The position numbers and the translations under genes are program-made. Below are positions 1-9,407 of a stretch of DNA of 64,000 bases, in pieces. The stretch covers positions 1,240,001 to 1,304,000 of the forward strand of contig NZ_CP108002.1 of NCBI RefSeq assembly GCF_041435055.1, written 5' to 3'. The notes under the pieces were generated by a model. The model was not told where the DNA came from. It was given only the letters and a program-made list of their open reading frames with translations, and made no database searches. Source of the stretch: Streptomyces sp. NBC_00341. GTDB lineage: Bacteria > Actinomycetota > Actinomycetes > Streptomycetales > Streptomycetaceae. Positions within the stretch are counted from its first letter, which is position 1. Every line of letters begins with the position of its first letter.

Positions 1-19
1 AGGTTTACGGCTCAGGGAT

Positions 20-595
20 TTACGGCGCCAGGGGCGGGCGGGGGTTCTCGTCGGGCTGGGAGGGATCCTCGCGGATCACCTCGCCCTGGACGACCTTTCC
101 GTCCGGCCGGTGCATCCGGGCCTGCTGGAAGGCGTCCGAGAGGCCGCCGGGGGCCGCCGCGCGCATCCGGCGCTCCAGCGAGCGCTCCGCGTACTTGCTG
201 AGTGCGGAGCGGACCGGCGGCACCAGGAGCAGCAGTCCGGCGACGTCCGAGATCATCCCCGGAATCATGATCAGCAGTCCGCCGAGCATGAGGAAGCCGT
301 TGCCCCTGCTGCTCGACGGAGCGGGCGAGGAGCCACTCGCACCCGGCTGGCCCGGCATCTGCTGGAGCGTCTCGGTGAGATTGCGGAAGGCGCGACGGCC
401 GGCCGCCTTCATCACCACGGCTCCGAGCACGACACCCGCGGCCAGGAGCAGCAGGACGGTGAACCCGCCCGCCACGTCCGCCACCACAACGAGCAGCCAG
501 ATCTCCAGCACCGCCCAGGCGGCGATGGCGAGAGGTACGAAGGTCCGGGCGCGTGAGCGCCGACGGGCGGTCGGGGGCGGTGTGCCGGTCGTCAT
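20..595 (-). CDS. fxsA: FxsA family membrane protein
   Basis: A 191-aa membrane protein. After a basic N-terminus there are two adjacent hydrophobic segments (about residues 20-65). A third long hydrophobic stretch (about 98-128) contains the glycine-rich LMLGGLLIMIPGMISDVAGL pattern typical of FxsA. A charged C-terminal tail follows. FxsA was first described in E. coli, where overexpression relieves phage T7 exclusion by the F plasmid; its normal role is unknown. In Streptomyces it commonly sits next to the Ppm1 gene, as here, on the same strand with about 65 bases between. The ATG start at 595 follows a weak GGGGGT. Family assignment is confident; function in this host is not. Confidence 0.85.
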   Translation of the reverse strand: MTTGTPPPTARRRSRARTFVPLAIAAWAVLEIWLLVVVADVAGGFTVLLLLAAGVVLGAVVMKAAGRRAFRNLTETLQQMPGQPGASGSSPAPSSSRGNGFLMLGGLLIMIPGMISDVAGLLLLVPPVRSALSKYAERSLERRMRAAAPGGLSDAFQQARMHRPDGKVVQGEVIREDPSQPDENPRPPLAP

Positions 596-661
596 ACCCC
601 CAGTGTGCCTGGCCGCGCGTCCGGGCGCGGTAAGGGGGTGGAGATCATCCGGACCGGCGCG

Positions 662-1429
662 TCAGGGCGTCCGGCGTCCGAGCACCCGGTTCGTGCGGGT
701 GGTGACGCCCCAGGCGGTCACCCGCCAGAGGGCCTCGACGAGGATGTCCCGGCTCATCTTGGAGTCACCGACCTCCCGGTCCACGAAGGTGATCGGGACC
801 TCGACGACGTGGTAACCGGCCTCGATCGAGCGGCGTGCCAGGTCGACCTGGAAGCAGTAGCCCTGCGAGGCGACCTCGTCGAGGCCGATCCCCTTCAGGG
901 TCTCCGTGCGGAAGGCCCGGTATCCGCCCGTGACGTCCCTGGTCCGGAGCCCGAGCATCAGCCGCGAGTAGGTGCTGCCGCCGCGGGAGATCATCTCGCG
1001 GGACTTGGGCCAGTTGACCACGCGCCCGCCCGGGACCCAGCGCGAGCCCAGCACCAGGTCGGCGCTCTTGAGGGCGGTGAGCAGCCGGGGCAGTTCCTCG
1101 GGCTGGTGGGAGCCGTCCGCGTCCATCTCCACGAGCACGCCGTAGTCGTGCTCCATCCCCCAGTGGAAGCCGGCGAGATAGGCCGCGCCGAGTCCTTCCT
1201 TGCCCTTGCGGTGCAGCACATGGACCTGGCCGTCGGCGGCGGCCAGCTCGTCGGCCAGCTTGCCGGTGCCGTCGGGGCTGTTGTCGTCGGCGACCAGGAT
1301 GTCCGCCTCCGGTACGGCGGCGCGCACCCGGCTGACGATCGGCTTGATGTTCTCGGCCTCGTTGTAGGTCGGAATGATCACCAAGGTTCTGCCGAGCGGG
1401 CCGTATCGCCTCTGACCGCCGTCGTTCAC
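662..1429 (-). CDS. ppm1: Polyprenol monophosphomannose synthase (Ppm1)
   Basis: A 255-aa GT2-family glycosyltransferase expected to transfer mannose from GDP-mannose to polyprenyl phosphate. The product is the membrane donor for protein O-mannosylation. Seen: the N-terminal nucleotide-binding strand TLVIIPTYNEAENI, VADDNSPDGTG, the DXD-type metal motif in VEMDADGSHQP, and the conserved C-terminal GYCFQVDLARRS region. There is no transmembrane acyltransferase domain, so it matches the single-domain catalytic form rather than the two-domain mycobacterial fusion. The frame stays open to 1744, but GTG at 1429 is chosen because AAGGGG lies just upstream and the protein then starts next to the catalytic fold. 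Any longer version would carry an Arg/Pro-rich, non-conserved leader. Confidence 0.9.
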   Translation of the reverse strand: MNDGGQRRYGPLGRTLVIIPTYNEAENIKPIVSRVRAAVPEADILVADDNSPDGTGKLADELAAADGQVHVLHRKGKEGLGAAYLAGFHWGMEHDYGVLVEMDADGSHQPEELPRLLTALKSADLVLGSRWVPGGRVVNWPKSREMISRGGSTYSRLMLGLRTRDVTGGYRAFRTETLKGIGLDEVASQGYCFQVDLARRSIEAGYHVVEVPITFVDREVGDSKMSRDILVEALWRVTAWGVTTRTNRVLGRRTP

Positions 1430-1956
1430 TAACTGCCCCTTAAGTCCGTACGCAGATGCACACCATATCCAGCGTGGCGGAGCCGCAGACCGACCCGGTC
1501 GGGGCGGTTCGGCGGTGGCGGCGGACAGAAGAGCGGAAGTACGGACAGAACTGCGGATCGGGGCCCGGCGTCCTTCGGGCCGACCTGGGACCCGCCGGCT
1601 GCGGGTCGACCTAGAGCCGTTGTCTACTGAACGTCCGGGCCCCACCCGGGTCGCACCCTCCGTCCGGCTGAAACCTTCCCTCGCCCCCGAGGCGCGGGCG
1701 CTGAACCTGGCTGTGAGTGGTGGTGCGCCGGTGCGGCACACCACCCCACGACCCAGCGGCGTTCGACGACTGCGTGGAGGTTTAACCGGTCGGACGTCCT
1801 GTGGTGGACTCGGCCGAACCTACCGGCCGGTGGGCGCATTCTGTCAATAGTTGCCTGACCTGCGCCCTTTACCGAACTTGCCTGGTCAGTACCGGAGATC
1901 CCCAGGTCGCGGGAGAACCGGGGCACCTTCGATCGGCGGTACGAAATGTCCGCACA
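1430..1956. other. Intergenic region, no gene supported
   Basis: About 527 bases lie between ppm1 and the amidohydrolase, both on the minus strand. Several open frames cross it, but all are Arg/Pro-rich with no recognisable domain, ribosome site or conserved start. The less GC-rich stretch at about 1840-1875 could hold a promoter for ppm1 readthrough. Nothing stronger is visible. Confidence 0.5.
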
Positions 1957-3597
1957 TCACTCGTTCGGCCGTACGTAGACAGTTTGTCCGAACACGACCG
2001 TGCGCAGGCAGACCGGGAGTGCGGCCCCCGGGCTGAGGTCCGGCAGTCCGGGCGTCCCGGACCTGGGATCGGTCGACCAGCGTGCGACCCGGTCGTCCGG
2101 TGCCTGGACCACCAGCTCCTCGGTGCGCCAGACCGCGTAGTCGGCCGGGGCGCCCGGCACCAGGGTGCCCGCGTCGTCGCGGCCGACGGCCCGCCAGCCG
2201 CCCCTGGTGTGGGCGGTGAAGCCGGCCCGTACGGAGATCCGGTGCTCGAGCGTCCGGTGGAACGCGGCGGCCCGCACCGTCCCCCACGGGTCGAGCGGGG
2301 TCACCGGGCTGTCGGAACCGAACGCGAGGGGCACACCGGCCCGCAGGAGGGCCGCGTACGGGTTGAGGGTCCTCGCCCGCCCGGCACCCAGCCGCTGGGC
2401 GTACATGCCCTCCTCACCGCCCCAGGCGGCATCGAACGCGGGCTGGACCGAGGCGGTGAGCCCCAGCTCCGCGAAAGCGGCGACGGTCTCCGGGGTGAGC
2501 ATCTCGGCGTGCTCGATCCGGTGCCTGGCGCCCCGCACCCGGCTCAGCCCCACCTTCTCCGCGGCTGCCCTGACGCCCTCGACGACCGCGCTGAGCGCGG
2601 CGTCCCCGATGGCGTGGAAGCCCGCCTGCAACCCGGCCTCCGTGCAGGCCGCGACGTGGGCCGCGATCTGCGCGGCGTCCAGGTGGGCGGTGCCGGTCAG
2701 CGGGGCGTCGGCGTACGGCTCGTGCAGGCAGGCGGTGTGCGAGCCGAGCGAGCCGTCGACGAAGAGGTCCCCGGCGGCGCCCACCGCGCCCAGCTCCCGG
2801 ATGCGCCGGGCGTCCTTCTCGTCGGCGACCCGCTCGGCCCAGTAGCCGAAGACCCGCGGTCCGCGCGGTCCGGCGGCGAGCTTCAGCAGCGCGGTGAAGT
2901 CCTCCTCGTCGGAGATGTCGGGGCCGCCGCACTCGTGGACCGTTCCGATGCCCAGCGACGCCGCACGGTCCAGCGCGGCACGCTGGGCATCGGCCCGCTG
3001 GAGCGGCGAGACGGCACCGTGGGCGGCCGCGCGCACCGCGTGGTGGGCGGCGGCGGTCAGCGGCTCCTGCGGGTGGTAGCCGGCCATCGAGGCGAGCGCG
3101 GGGACCAGGTCCAGCAGCGCGGTGCTGGCGACCGCCGAGTGCACGTCGACCCGGGGCAGGTAGACCGCCCGGCCGCCGGCCGCCGCGTCCAGCTCCGCGC
3201 GCGAGGGCGGGCGCCCCTCGGGCCAGCGCGTGGCGTCCCAACCGTGTCCGAGGACCACCCGCTCCGCGGGGTGCGCCGCCACGTACGTCCGTACGAGGGC
3301 GAGGGCCTCGTCCAGGGTGCGGGCGCCGGAGAGGTCCAGGCCGGTCAGGGCCAGGCCGGTCGACGTGGTGTGGACGTGGGCATCGGTGAACGCGGGGGTG
3401 ACGAGCGCCCCGTCGAGGTCGATCACCTCGTCGACGCCGCCCGCGAAGGCGTCGGCGGCCCCCTCCGAGCCCACCCAGGCGACATGGCCCCGTTCGACCA
3501 CCATGGCGGTGGCGAAGGGATCGGCGGGACTGTGGACGTCTCCACCGCGCAGCAGCACGGTGCGGTGTTCGCTCTGGGGGGCGGTGCTCTCGGTCAT
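1957..3597 (-). CDS. Amidohydrolase, YtcJ-like (amidohydrolase_3)
   Basis: A 546-aa cytoplasmic metal-dependent hydrolase of the amidohydrolase superfamily. Seen: the N-terminal beta-sandwich (TVLLRGGDVHSPAD) leading to the metal-binding strand VTPAFTDAHVH; a mid-protein GHGWDATRWPEG; later metal/catalytic positions in HAIGDAAL, RIEHAEM and the final FGSDSPV, whose Asp is the usual proton shuttle. This fits the YtcJ/NfdA-like group, which hydrolyses amide or formamide bonds, but the substrate is unknown. The ATG at 3597 is used because the frame upstream is Arg-rich and unlike the family. The Lrp/AsnC regulator gene ends 46 bases upstream on the same strand, so the two may be cotranscribed. 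Confidence 0.85.
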   Translation of the reverse strand: MTESTAPQSEHRTVLLRGGDVHSPADPFATAMVVERGHVAWVGSEGAADAFAGGVDEVIDLDGALVTPAFTDAHVHTTSTGLALTGLDLSGARTLDEALALVRTYVAAHPAERVVLGHGWDATRWPEGRPPSRAELDAAAGGRAVYLPRVDVHSAVASTALLDLVPALASMAGYHPQEPLTAAAHHAVRAAAHGAVSPLQRADAQRAALDRAASLGIGTVHECGGPDISDEEDFTALLKLAAGPRGPRVFGYWAERVADEKDARRIRELGAVGAAGDLFVDGSLGSHTACLHEPYADAPLTGTAHLDAAQIAAHVAACTEAGLQAGFHAIGDAALSAVVEGVRAAAEKVGLSRVRGARHRIEHAEMLTPETVAAFAELGLTASVQPAFDAAWGGEEGMYAQRLGAGRARTLNPYAALLRAGVPLAFGSDSPVTPLDPWGTVRAAAFHRTLEHRISVRAGFTAHTRGGWRAVGRDDAGTLVPGAPADYAVWRTEELVVQAPDDRVARWSTDPRSGTPGLPDLSPGAALPVCLRTVVFGQTVYVRPNE

Positions 3598-3643
3598 GGT
3601 GACCAGTCTCCCGCCTGCCGGGTCCCGCCCCGTGCCCGGCCCC

Positions 3644-4084
3644 TCAGATCTGCGGCGGCCGTGCCTCGTACGGCGTGGAGAGGACGACCGTGGTGCGGGT
3701 GGAGACACCGGCGAGCGAGCGGATGCGGGTCAGCAGGTGTTCAAGCTCCAGCGGGGTCGCGACACGCACCTTCAGGATGTAGTTCTCGTCACCCGCGACG
3801 CTGTGGCACGCCTCCAGCTCCGGGACTCCCGCGAGCCGCTCCGCGATGTCGTCCGGGGCGCTCGGGTCGAAGGGCTTGACCGAGATGAACGCGGTCAGCG
3901 GCAGGCCGACGGCCTCGGGGTCGACGACCGCGGCATAACCCCGGATCACCCCGCGCTGCTCCAGCCTGCGGACCCGCTGATGAACGGCCGAGGTGGACAG
4001 GCCGGTGGCCTTGCCCAGGTCGGTGTAGCTCATCCGCCCGTCCTTGACGAGCAACTCCACGATTTGACGGTCCAGCTCCTCCAT
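3644..4084 (-). CDS. Lrp/AsnC family transcriptional regulator
   Basis: A 146-aa regulator of typical family length. The N-terminal winged helix-turn-helix is visible as ELDRQIVELLVKDGRMSYTD then GLSTSAVHQRVRRLEQRG. The C-terminal RAM effector-binding domain follows (LTAFISVKPFD, then HSVAGDENYILKVRV and TRTTVVLSTPYE). ATG 4084 immediately precedes the helix-turn-helix. The gene is divergent from the small protein at 4288 and lies directly upstream of the amidohydrolase, so a local target in amino-acid-derived substrate turnover is likely by analogy. No specific operator could be identified. Confidence 0.9.
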   Translation of the reverse strand: MEELDRQIVELLVKDGRMSYTDLGKATGLSTSAVHQRVRRLEQRGVIRGYAAVVDPEAVGLPLTAFISVKPFDPSAPDDIAERLAGVPELEACHSVAGDENYILKVRVATPLELEHLLTRIRSLAGVSTRTTVVLSTPYEARPPQI

Positions 4085-4287
4085 ATGGATCAATCTATGG
4101 CCCCGGGCCCCTCCAGGCACAGCCGCGGGAGCCGCCGAAGGGCACCCCGTGGCGGTCATGTGATGAATGCCACAGGTTTACGGGTCGGTAGCAGAGCACC
4201 TCGCGGTTACGGCCGATCCACGACGGGAAGTGCTTGCTTTGGCCGAGGCCACGGCGCCTTGTCGGCCCACCGAGGGGGGAATTTCCC

Positions 4288-4689
4288 ATGCAGAACCTGA
4301 AGGTCACCGGACGTACCGAACCGGAGCCCGTTGATCCGTTCGAGGACACCGCTCCCGACGCGTACGACACGCTTGAGATGTACCGGGTCACCTGCCCGGA
4401 CTGTGCCCAGCCGATCGCCCTCCTGGCGGACGAGACCGTGCTGCCGGAGCACGCGCTGTGCCCGACTCCGTGGAACCCGTTCGTCCTCACGGTGTGCGCC
4501 GGTACCGGCCGTGCGGCGTCGAAGGCGCGGCCCGCCGACGAGTCGCCCGAGGTCCAGGAGCAGGAGACGGCCCTGCTGTTGACGCTCCCTCAGGGGCTCG
4601 ACTGGAGAATGCAGCCGTTCTCGCACGCCGGGGGCAGCGCCTCCCGCCCGTTCCGGATGCCGCACCAGGTCCGGCGCGAGGCCGCCTGA
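4288..4689 (+). CDS. Small conserved hypothetical protein with CxxC pairs
   Basis: A 133-aa soluble protein of unknown function. It has an acidic N-terminus (EPEPVDPFEDTAPDAYDTLEM), then VTCPDCAQPIALLADE and a second cysteine pair around CPTPWNPFVLTVC. The spacing is compatible with a small zinc-binding fold, though it is not a textbook zinc ribbon. The start is set by the strong GAGGGGGGA a few bases before ATG 4288. It has no signal peptide or membrane segment. Neighbours are an Lrp regulator (divergent) and another small hypothetical protein downstream, which do not suggest a role. The reading frame is supported by codon position bias. Confidence 0.7.
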   Translation: MQNLKVTGRTEPEPVDPFEDTAPDAYDTLEMYRVTCPDCAQPIALLADETVLPEHALCPTPWNPFVLTVCAGTGRAASKARPADESPEVQEQETALLLTLPQGLDWRMQPFSHAGGSASRPFRMPHQVRREAA

Positions 4690-4741
4690 CCCCGGCTGCC
4701 GCCTCGCAGGACCACGAACCGCCTGACGCGACAGAACCGCG

Positions 4742-4774
4742 CCGCACCACGACGGCCCGGCCGGCGTGGTGCGG
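4742..4774. terminator. Hairpin downstream of the CxxC small protein
   Basis: A 10-bp stem, CCGCACCACG paired with CGTGGTGCGG, with a 13-base loop lies about 50 bases after the stop at 4689. It lacks a U-tract, as is usual for Streptomyces terminators. Placement supports a transcription stop. Confidence 0.55.
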
Positions 4775-4881
4775 ACGGCGAACGGGACCGCTCCGGCGCC
4801 GGAGCCGCCCGGAGACCTGGCGAACGGGCGCCCGAATCGGCCGGACAGTGACCCGGCCCGGCCCGCCGGCGTTGGCCTGGC

Positions 4882-5181
4882 ATGACCCTGCTGCATTCCA
4901 CGGCCGGCCCCGGTCGCCGCCGTCTCGCCGTTCCGGCCTCCGAAGAATCGGTTCCGCAGCCCGGATCCCCCACGGCGTCCCAGTCCGAGCCGCCGCGCCA
5001 GGTGCCCCACTCGACCGATCCCCCCATCTACCGGGCGATGCTCCGGTACTGGGAGGGCACCGGGAGGACCATGCCGGGCCGCCATGACCAGGAGTGGAAC
5101 CGGATCATGACGATGCCCGTGTGGTCGGACCGGCCGCTACGGGTCAGTGCGTCTCAGGACCCGCGAGGTGGCGGGCGATGA
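4882..5181 (+). CDS. Small hypothetical protein (99 aa)
   Basis: A possible 99-aa protein. The first half is low complexity. The second half, PIYRAMLRYWEGTGRTMPGR then DQEWNRIM, has a mixed, structured composition unlike the Arg/Pro-rich shadow frames of GC-rich DNA, and this kind of short segment recurs in small Streptomyces proteins of unknown role. Its last 38 bases overlap the end of the convergent acyl-CoA dehydrogenase gene, and no strong ribosome site precedes ATG 4882. A start further in, just before the conserved second half, is not available. Real coding status is uncertain. Confidence 0.45.
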   Translation: MTLLHSTAGPGRRRLAVPASEESVPQPGSPTASQSEPPRQVPHSTDPPIYRAMLRYWEGTGRTMPGRHDQEWNRIMTMPVWSDRPLRVSASQDPRGGGR

Positions 5182-6316
5182 CCATGCGCTGGATCTGGTT
5201 GGTGCCCTCGACGATCTGCAGCACCTTGGCCTCGCGCATGAGCCGCTCGACGGGGAAGTCCAGCGTGTAGCCGTACCCGCCGAGGACCTGGACGGCGTCG
5301 ATGGTGACCCGCATCGCGGCGTCGGTGCAGAACAGCTTGGCCATGGCCGCCTGCCGCGAGAACGGGCTGCCCGCGTCGCGCAGCCTGGCCGCCTCCAGGT
5401 AGAGCGCCCGGCCCGCCTCGATCTGGGTGGCCATGTCCGCGAGCATGAACCGCAGCCCCTGGAAGTCCGCGATGGGGCGGCCGAACTGCTTGCGCCCGGT
5501 GGCGTAGGCGACGGCCTCGTCCAACGCCGCCTGGGCCACACCGATGGCGCACGCGGCGATGCCGAGCCGCCCTGAATCGAGTGCGGACAGCGCGATCGCG
5601 AAGCCCTGCCCCTCCTCACCGATCCGGCGCGCGTCCGGGACCCGGACGCCGTCGAAGTGGATTTGGGCGGTGGGCGAGCCCTTCATGCCCATCTTCTTCT
5701 CGGGGACGGCCGCGCTCAGCCCGTCGGCGTCGCCGGGAACGAGGAAGGCGGTGATTCCGCGGGCGCCCTCGGCGCCGGTACGGGCCAGCACGGTGTAGAA
5801 GTCCGCGACGCCGCCATGGGTGATCCACGCCTTGGTGCCGGTGATGACCCAGCTGTCCCCGTCCCGCACGGCCTTCGTCCGCAGCGAGGCGGCGTCCGAG
5901 CCCGAGGCGGGCTCCGAGAGGCAGTAGGCGCCCAGCAGGCCGCCCGCGAGCATGCCCGGGAGGTGTTCGGCCTGCTGCTCCTTGGTGCCGTATCCGGCGA
6001 CCGCGTGGCAGGCGAGGGAGTGGACGCTCACGCCGAGCCCGACGGTGAGGCGGGCGGAGCTGAGCTCTTCGAGGACCTGGAGGTACACCTCGTACGGCTG
6101 GTCGCCGCCGCCGTGGGCGGAGTCGTACGGCAGGCCGAGCAGGCCGGAGCCGGAGAGCAGCGTGAAGACCTCGCGCGGGAACCGGCCGGCGTCCTCCTCC
6201 TCGGCCGCCCGGGGCGCGATCTCCCGCTGGGCGATGTCGCGGACGAGCGCGATGAGCTGCCTGGATTCCTCTGTGGGCAGACGGCGTTCCACTGACTGCG
6301 GGGCACGGTCGGGCAT
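5144..6316 (-). CDS. Acyl-CoA dehydrogenase
   Basis: A 390-aa FAD-dependent acyl-CoA dehydrogenase that catalyses the alpha,beta-dehydrogenation step of fatty-acyl or branched-acyl-CoA degradation. Seen in order: the alpha-helical N-domain (EESRQLIALVRDIAQREIAP); the mid beta-domain signature AYCLSEPASGSDAASL and the FAD-contacting WITHGG; the C-terminal helical domain with RKQFGRPIADFQ, QVLGGYGYTLDFPVER and the catalytic-base region LQIVEGTNQIQR, with Glu in the usual position. Length is normal. ATG 6316 has a good AGGAGAG ribosome site; an in-frame extension upstream is Arg/Pro-rich. The gene is divergent from the chitinase and convergent with the small gene at 4882. Chain-length specificity cannot be read from sequence. 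Confidence 0.9.
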   Translation of the reverse strand: MPDRAPQSVERRLPTEESRQLIALVRDIAQREIAPRAAEEEDAGRFPREVFTLLSGSGLLGLPYDSAHGGGDQPYEVYLQVLEELSSARLTVGLGVSVHSLACHAVAGYGTKEQQAEHLPGMLAGGLLGAYCLSEPASGSDAASLRTKAVRDGDSWVITGTKAWITHGGVADFYTVLARTGAEGARGITAFLVPGDADGLSAAVPEKKMGMKGSPTAQIHFDGVRVPDARRIGEEGQGFAIALSALDSGRLGIAACAIGVAQAALDEAVAYATGRKQFGRPIADFQGLRFMLADMATQIEAGRALYLEAARLRDAGSPFSRQAAMAKLFCTDAAMRVTIDAVQVLGGYGYTLDFPVERLMREAKVLQIVEGTNQIQRMVIARHLAGPETH

Positions 6317-6579
6317 GACGGCGCTCTCCTCCCTGTCGGGCGTTGCGGCGGTCGCGCGCGCGGGGTGTGTGCGGCGCCGCCGGGGGATCTCCGGGCGGAG
6401 CCCGAAAAGACTGCGGTCCAGCCGATGTTGCCCTCCCGGATTGCGAGAGGTGCCGGTCAGCGGCTGTGGCGGCTTGAGTATGCCCGATAGGACGGTATCC
6501 GTCACTGGGTGACAGGGCACTTCGGCCACGGCGGACGTCCGGGTGCGACGGCGGGCCGTCCTGGCGAACGGTCGGCGGA

Positions 6580-6623
6580 ATTGGTCCGAACCATTGACCC
6601 AACTGGTCTAGTCCATCTACGGT
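6580..6623 (+). promoter_or_regulatory. Two DasR-like boxes and promoter of the chitinase gene
   Basis: Two copies of the DasR responsive element pattern (consensus ACTGGTCTAGACCACT) lie upstream of the chitinase. Box 1 is ATTGGTCCGAACCATT at 6580-6595 (11 of 16 match). Box 2 is ACTGGTCTAGTCCATC at 6602-6617 (13 of 16 match). They are spaced 22 bp apart, two helical turns. A promoter TTGACC (6594-6599), 18 bp, TACGGT (6618-6623) can be drawn, placing box 2 in the spacer. Paired repeats of this type are known at Streptomyces chitinase promoters, where DasR represses until GlcN-6-P accumulates. Promoter placement is inferred. Confidence 0.75.
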
Positions 6624-6719
6624 TCACCGCGAATCGGCTTTCCGCGTTCATGCCAATTTCGGGCAAGCGCAGAGAGCCGGTCGTCCACCGGCAAGTCCCC
6701 TCCCCCACGAGGAGCAACG

Positions 6720-7994
<1,275 letters not shown>

Positions 7995-8009
7995 CCTCGG
8001 TGCGGCAGG

Positions 8010-8056
8010 CATGACGGTGGGCGGGGAGCCGGGCGGGCTCCCCGCCCACCGTCATG
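8010..8056. terminator. Strong hairpin between chitinase and the SCO1431-like gene
   Basis: A perfect 21-bp stem (8010-8030 paired with 8036-8056) with a 5-base loop lies between the convergent chitinase and small membrane protein genes, so it can stop transcription from both sides. Confidence 0.85.
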
Positions 8057-8068
8057 TCCGCCGGCTTC

Positions 8069-8224
8069 TTACATCAGACCGATCTGCGTGACGAACATGG
8101 CGATGACGACGACGAGCGTCCAGCCCAGGAGGTTCTCCAGCAGCTTGGCGCGGTCCCCGGGCCCGCCGGTCCGCGTACGGCGGCGGGCGGTAGTGGTGGT
8201 GGTTGCGGCGGCAGTCGCGGTCAT
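8069..8224 (-). CDS. SCO1431-family small membrane protein
   Basis: A 51-aa protein with a Thr/Ala/Arg-rich N-terminus (ATTTTTARRRTRTGG) and one C-terminal transmembrane helix (LLGWTLVVVIAMFVTQIGLM). It matches the small family named after S. coelicolor SCO1431; its function is unknown. ATG 8224 is the only start giving the family length; a weak GAACGAG lies upstream. The position next to a GH18 chitinase fits the presumed ancestral order chitinase, this gene, C39-like peptidase, which the inserted element between 8.45 and 16.37 kb now interrupts. Confidence 0.75.
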   Translation of the reverse strand: MTATAAATTTTTARRRTRTGGPGDRAKLLENLLGWTLVVVIAMFVTQIGLM

Positions 8225-8340
8225 GGCATCTCGTTCGGTCGGCCGGCAGTCGGTGTCCCCCGAGGACCCGACCACAGTGCCAGCCGGACCGGCCCCCGCG
8301 GTAGAGAGCTGCGTCACTCCCCCGGGGGCGCCGGAGCGCG

Positions 8341-8482
8341 TCAAAGGATGCCGACAGCCGCCAGAGCCCGGCGTTGGGCGGGGGTCGGGTGCGCGGGGAA
8401 GTGCAGGTAGCAGACGCCGCCTGTGCCGGAGACCACACTGCCACTCGCGTTGTAGCGCTTGGTGCGGAGCCAGGTCGCCTCC
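8341..8482 (-). pseudogene. Displaced 3' end of a C39-like peptidase gene
   Basis: The last ~47 codons read EATWLRTKRYNASG, SGTGGVCYLHFP, TPAQRRALAAVGIL and stop. This parallels the C-terminus of the intact peptidase at 16226-17593 (ETIWLRTKRYDANG, SGTGGVCYVYWP, APAQHRALRSLGLL). Similarity starts abruptly at the Glu codon near 8482; upstream DNA on the same strand has none. There is no start codon, signal peptide or catalytic part. The fragment looks like the original chromosomal 3' end of the peptidase gene, pushed 7.9 kb away when an element integrated within it. The alternative is a remnant of a separate paralogue. Confidence 0.75.
8452..8482 (+). repeat. Left copy of the putative integration core
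   Basis: 31 bases matching 16337-16367 at 28 positions in direct orientation, including the identical 18-mer CGCTTGGTGCGGAGCCAG (8456-8473). It lies in the peptidase-derived WLRTKR codons. Confidence 0.65.
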
Positions 8483-8638
8483 AGATGGAAGGGCGCCGCA
8501 TATCGTGCGACGCCCTTCCGCGGTTGAAGACGTTGATCGGGCGGTTGTTCCACGTCAGCTGCACGGGGTCCAGTCGTTTTCGCCGAGAATCCAACGCTAA
8601 GCCGTGCGGCATCCTCTGATCTGGGCTGGTCCGTACCG

Positions 8639-8870
8639 GTGCGGCCCATGAATCCGGCCGCCCAGACACTCGGCGGGTTCGTCGGCGCGCATCTGGCAGG
8701 CAGCGGGCAGCTGAACCGCTACCTCACCCCCGGCACGAAGCTGACGGCGGTCTCGCTCGCCCGCACCATATGCGCGCATCGAGGTGGCACAGGTCGCCGC
8801 CGGCCACCCGCCCCGCCGAGCCCGGACCACACCACACCACACCTGACGAATCATCAGATACCCGAGTGAA
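8639..8870 (+). pseudogene. Possible TcpC-like conjugal transfer protein fragment
   Basis: The frame from about 8639 reads NPAAQTLGGFVGAHLAGSG then QLNRYLTPGTKLTAVS. The sense then continues in another frame as PYARIEVAQVAAGHPPRRA, implying a frameshift near 8760. A pattern of an extracellular 'FL.AYLAG.G.L.RYL.PG' helix followed by a beta strand is typical of the periplasmic domain of TcpC-like conjugation proteins in actinobacterial integrative elements. There is no membrane anchor, start or ribosome site. The assignment rests on residue pattern only. Confidence 0.35.
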
Positions 8871-9125
8871 TACCATCGGTAGCCCCAAACGCCCGCAGCA
8901 CGAATTCGTATGGCGGGGGCGGAGTATCAGGAGTCCGGCGTGACGGTTTCGCATCGGCGCCGAGGCCACCGCCTGGTACGAGGACGGTGGTGTCCGGATC
9001 GGGCCCCCGCCCACGATCGGGTGATTGCGGTGAGGGCTTCGCAGTACCGGGTTCTCTGAATCCGGCGGTTCCACCTGGTCGGTGGGGCGGCCCCGGTGGA
9101 ACTCCTTCTCCGAGAGGCACGATCG

Positions 9126-9407
9126 ATGGCCAACCTGAAGCACTCCTGTACTGCGGCGGCAGTGGTAACGGCCGTATCGATCGGGGCCGGTGTCCTCGCC
9201 GTCACCCCGGCCGGCGCCGCTGACCGGGTCGCCATCGAGAACGTGGCGGACTAGCGGTTCCTCACCGCGGACGGCGCTGTGCTGCTCACGGGGCAGTACG
9301 GCGGTGCTGACCAGGACAGGGTGCTGATCTCGCCTCCGGGTGCACCGGCCGGGGTCCAAGACCTGAACGAGGAGAAGTGGCGCCCCGGGATTCCTGCCCG
9401 GGGCTGA
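9126..9407 (+). pseudogene. Secreted beta-trefoil-like protein interrupted by TAG
   Basis: ATG 9126 opens a clear signal peptide: MANLKHSCTAAAVVTAVSIG, a hydrophobic core, then AVTPAGAADRVAIENVAD and TAG at 9252-9254. The same frame continues without shift as RFLTADGAVLLTGQYGGADQ, ending in WRPGIPARG and TGA at 9405-9407. The continuation resembles one blade of a ricin-type or Kunitz-like beta-trefoil ('IENV.DGRFLTADG'), where Gly or another small residue would be expected at the TAG. A full trefoil needs about 120-140 residues, so the 3' part is also missing. It is most simply a decaying gene on the element. A functional 42-aa product or readthrough is less likely. Confidence 0.55.

Noticed and set aside
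1801..3879. A 692-aa plus-strand frame antisense to the amidohydrolase
   Set aside because: Arg/Gly/Pro-rich shadow with no domain; the minus-strand amidohydrolase is well supported.
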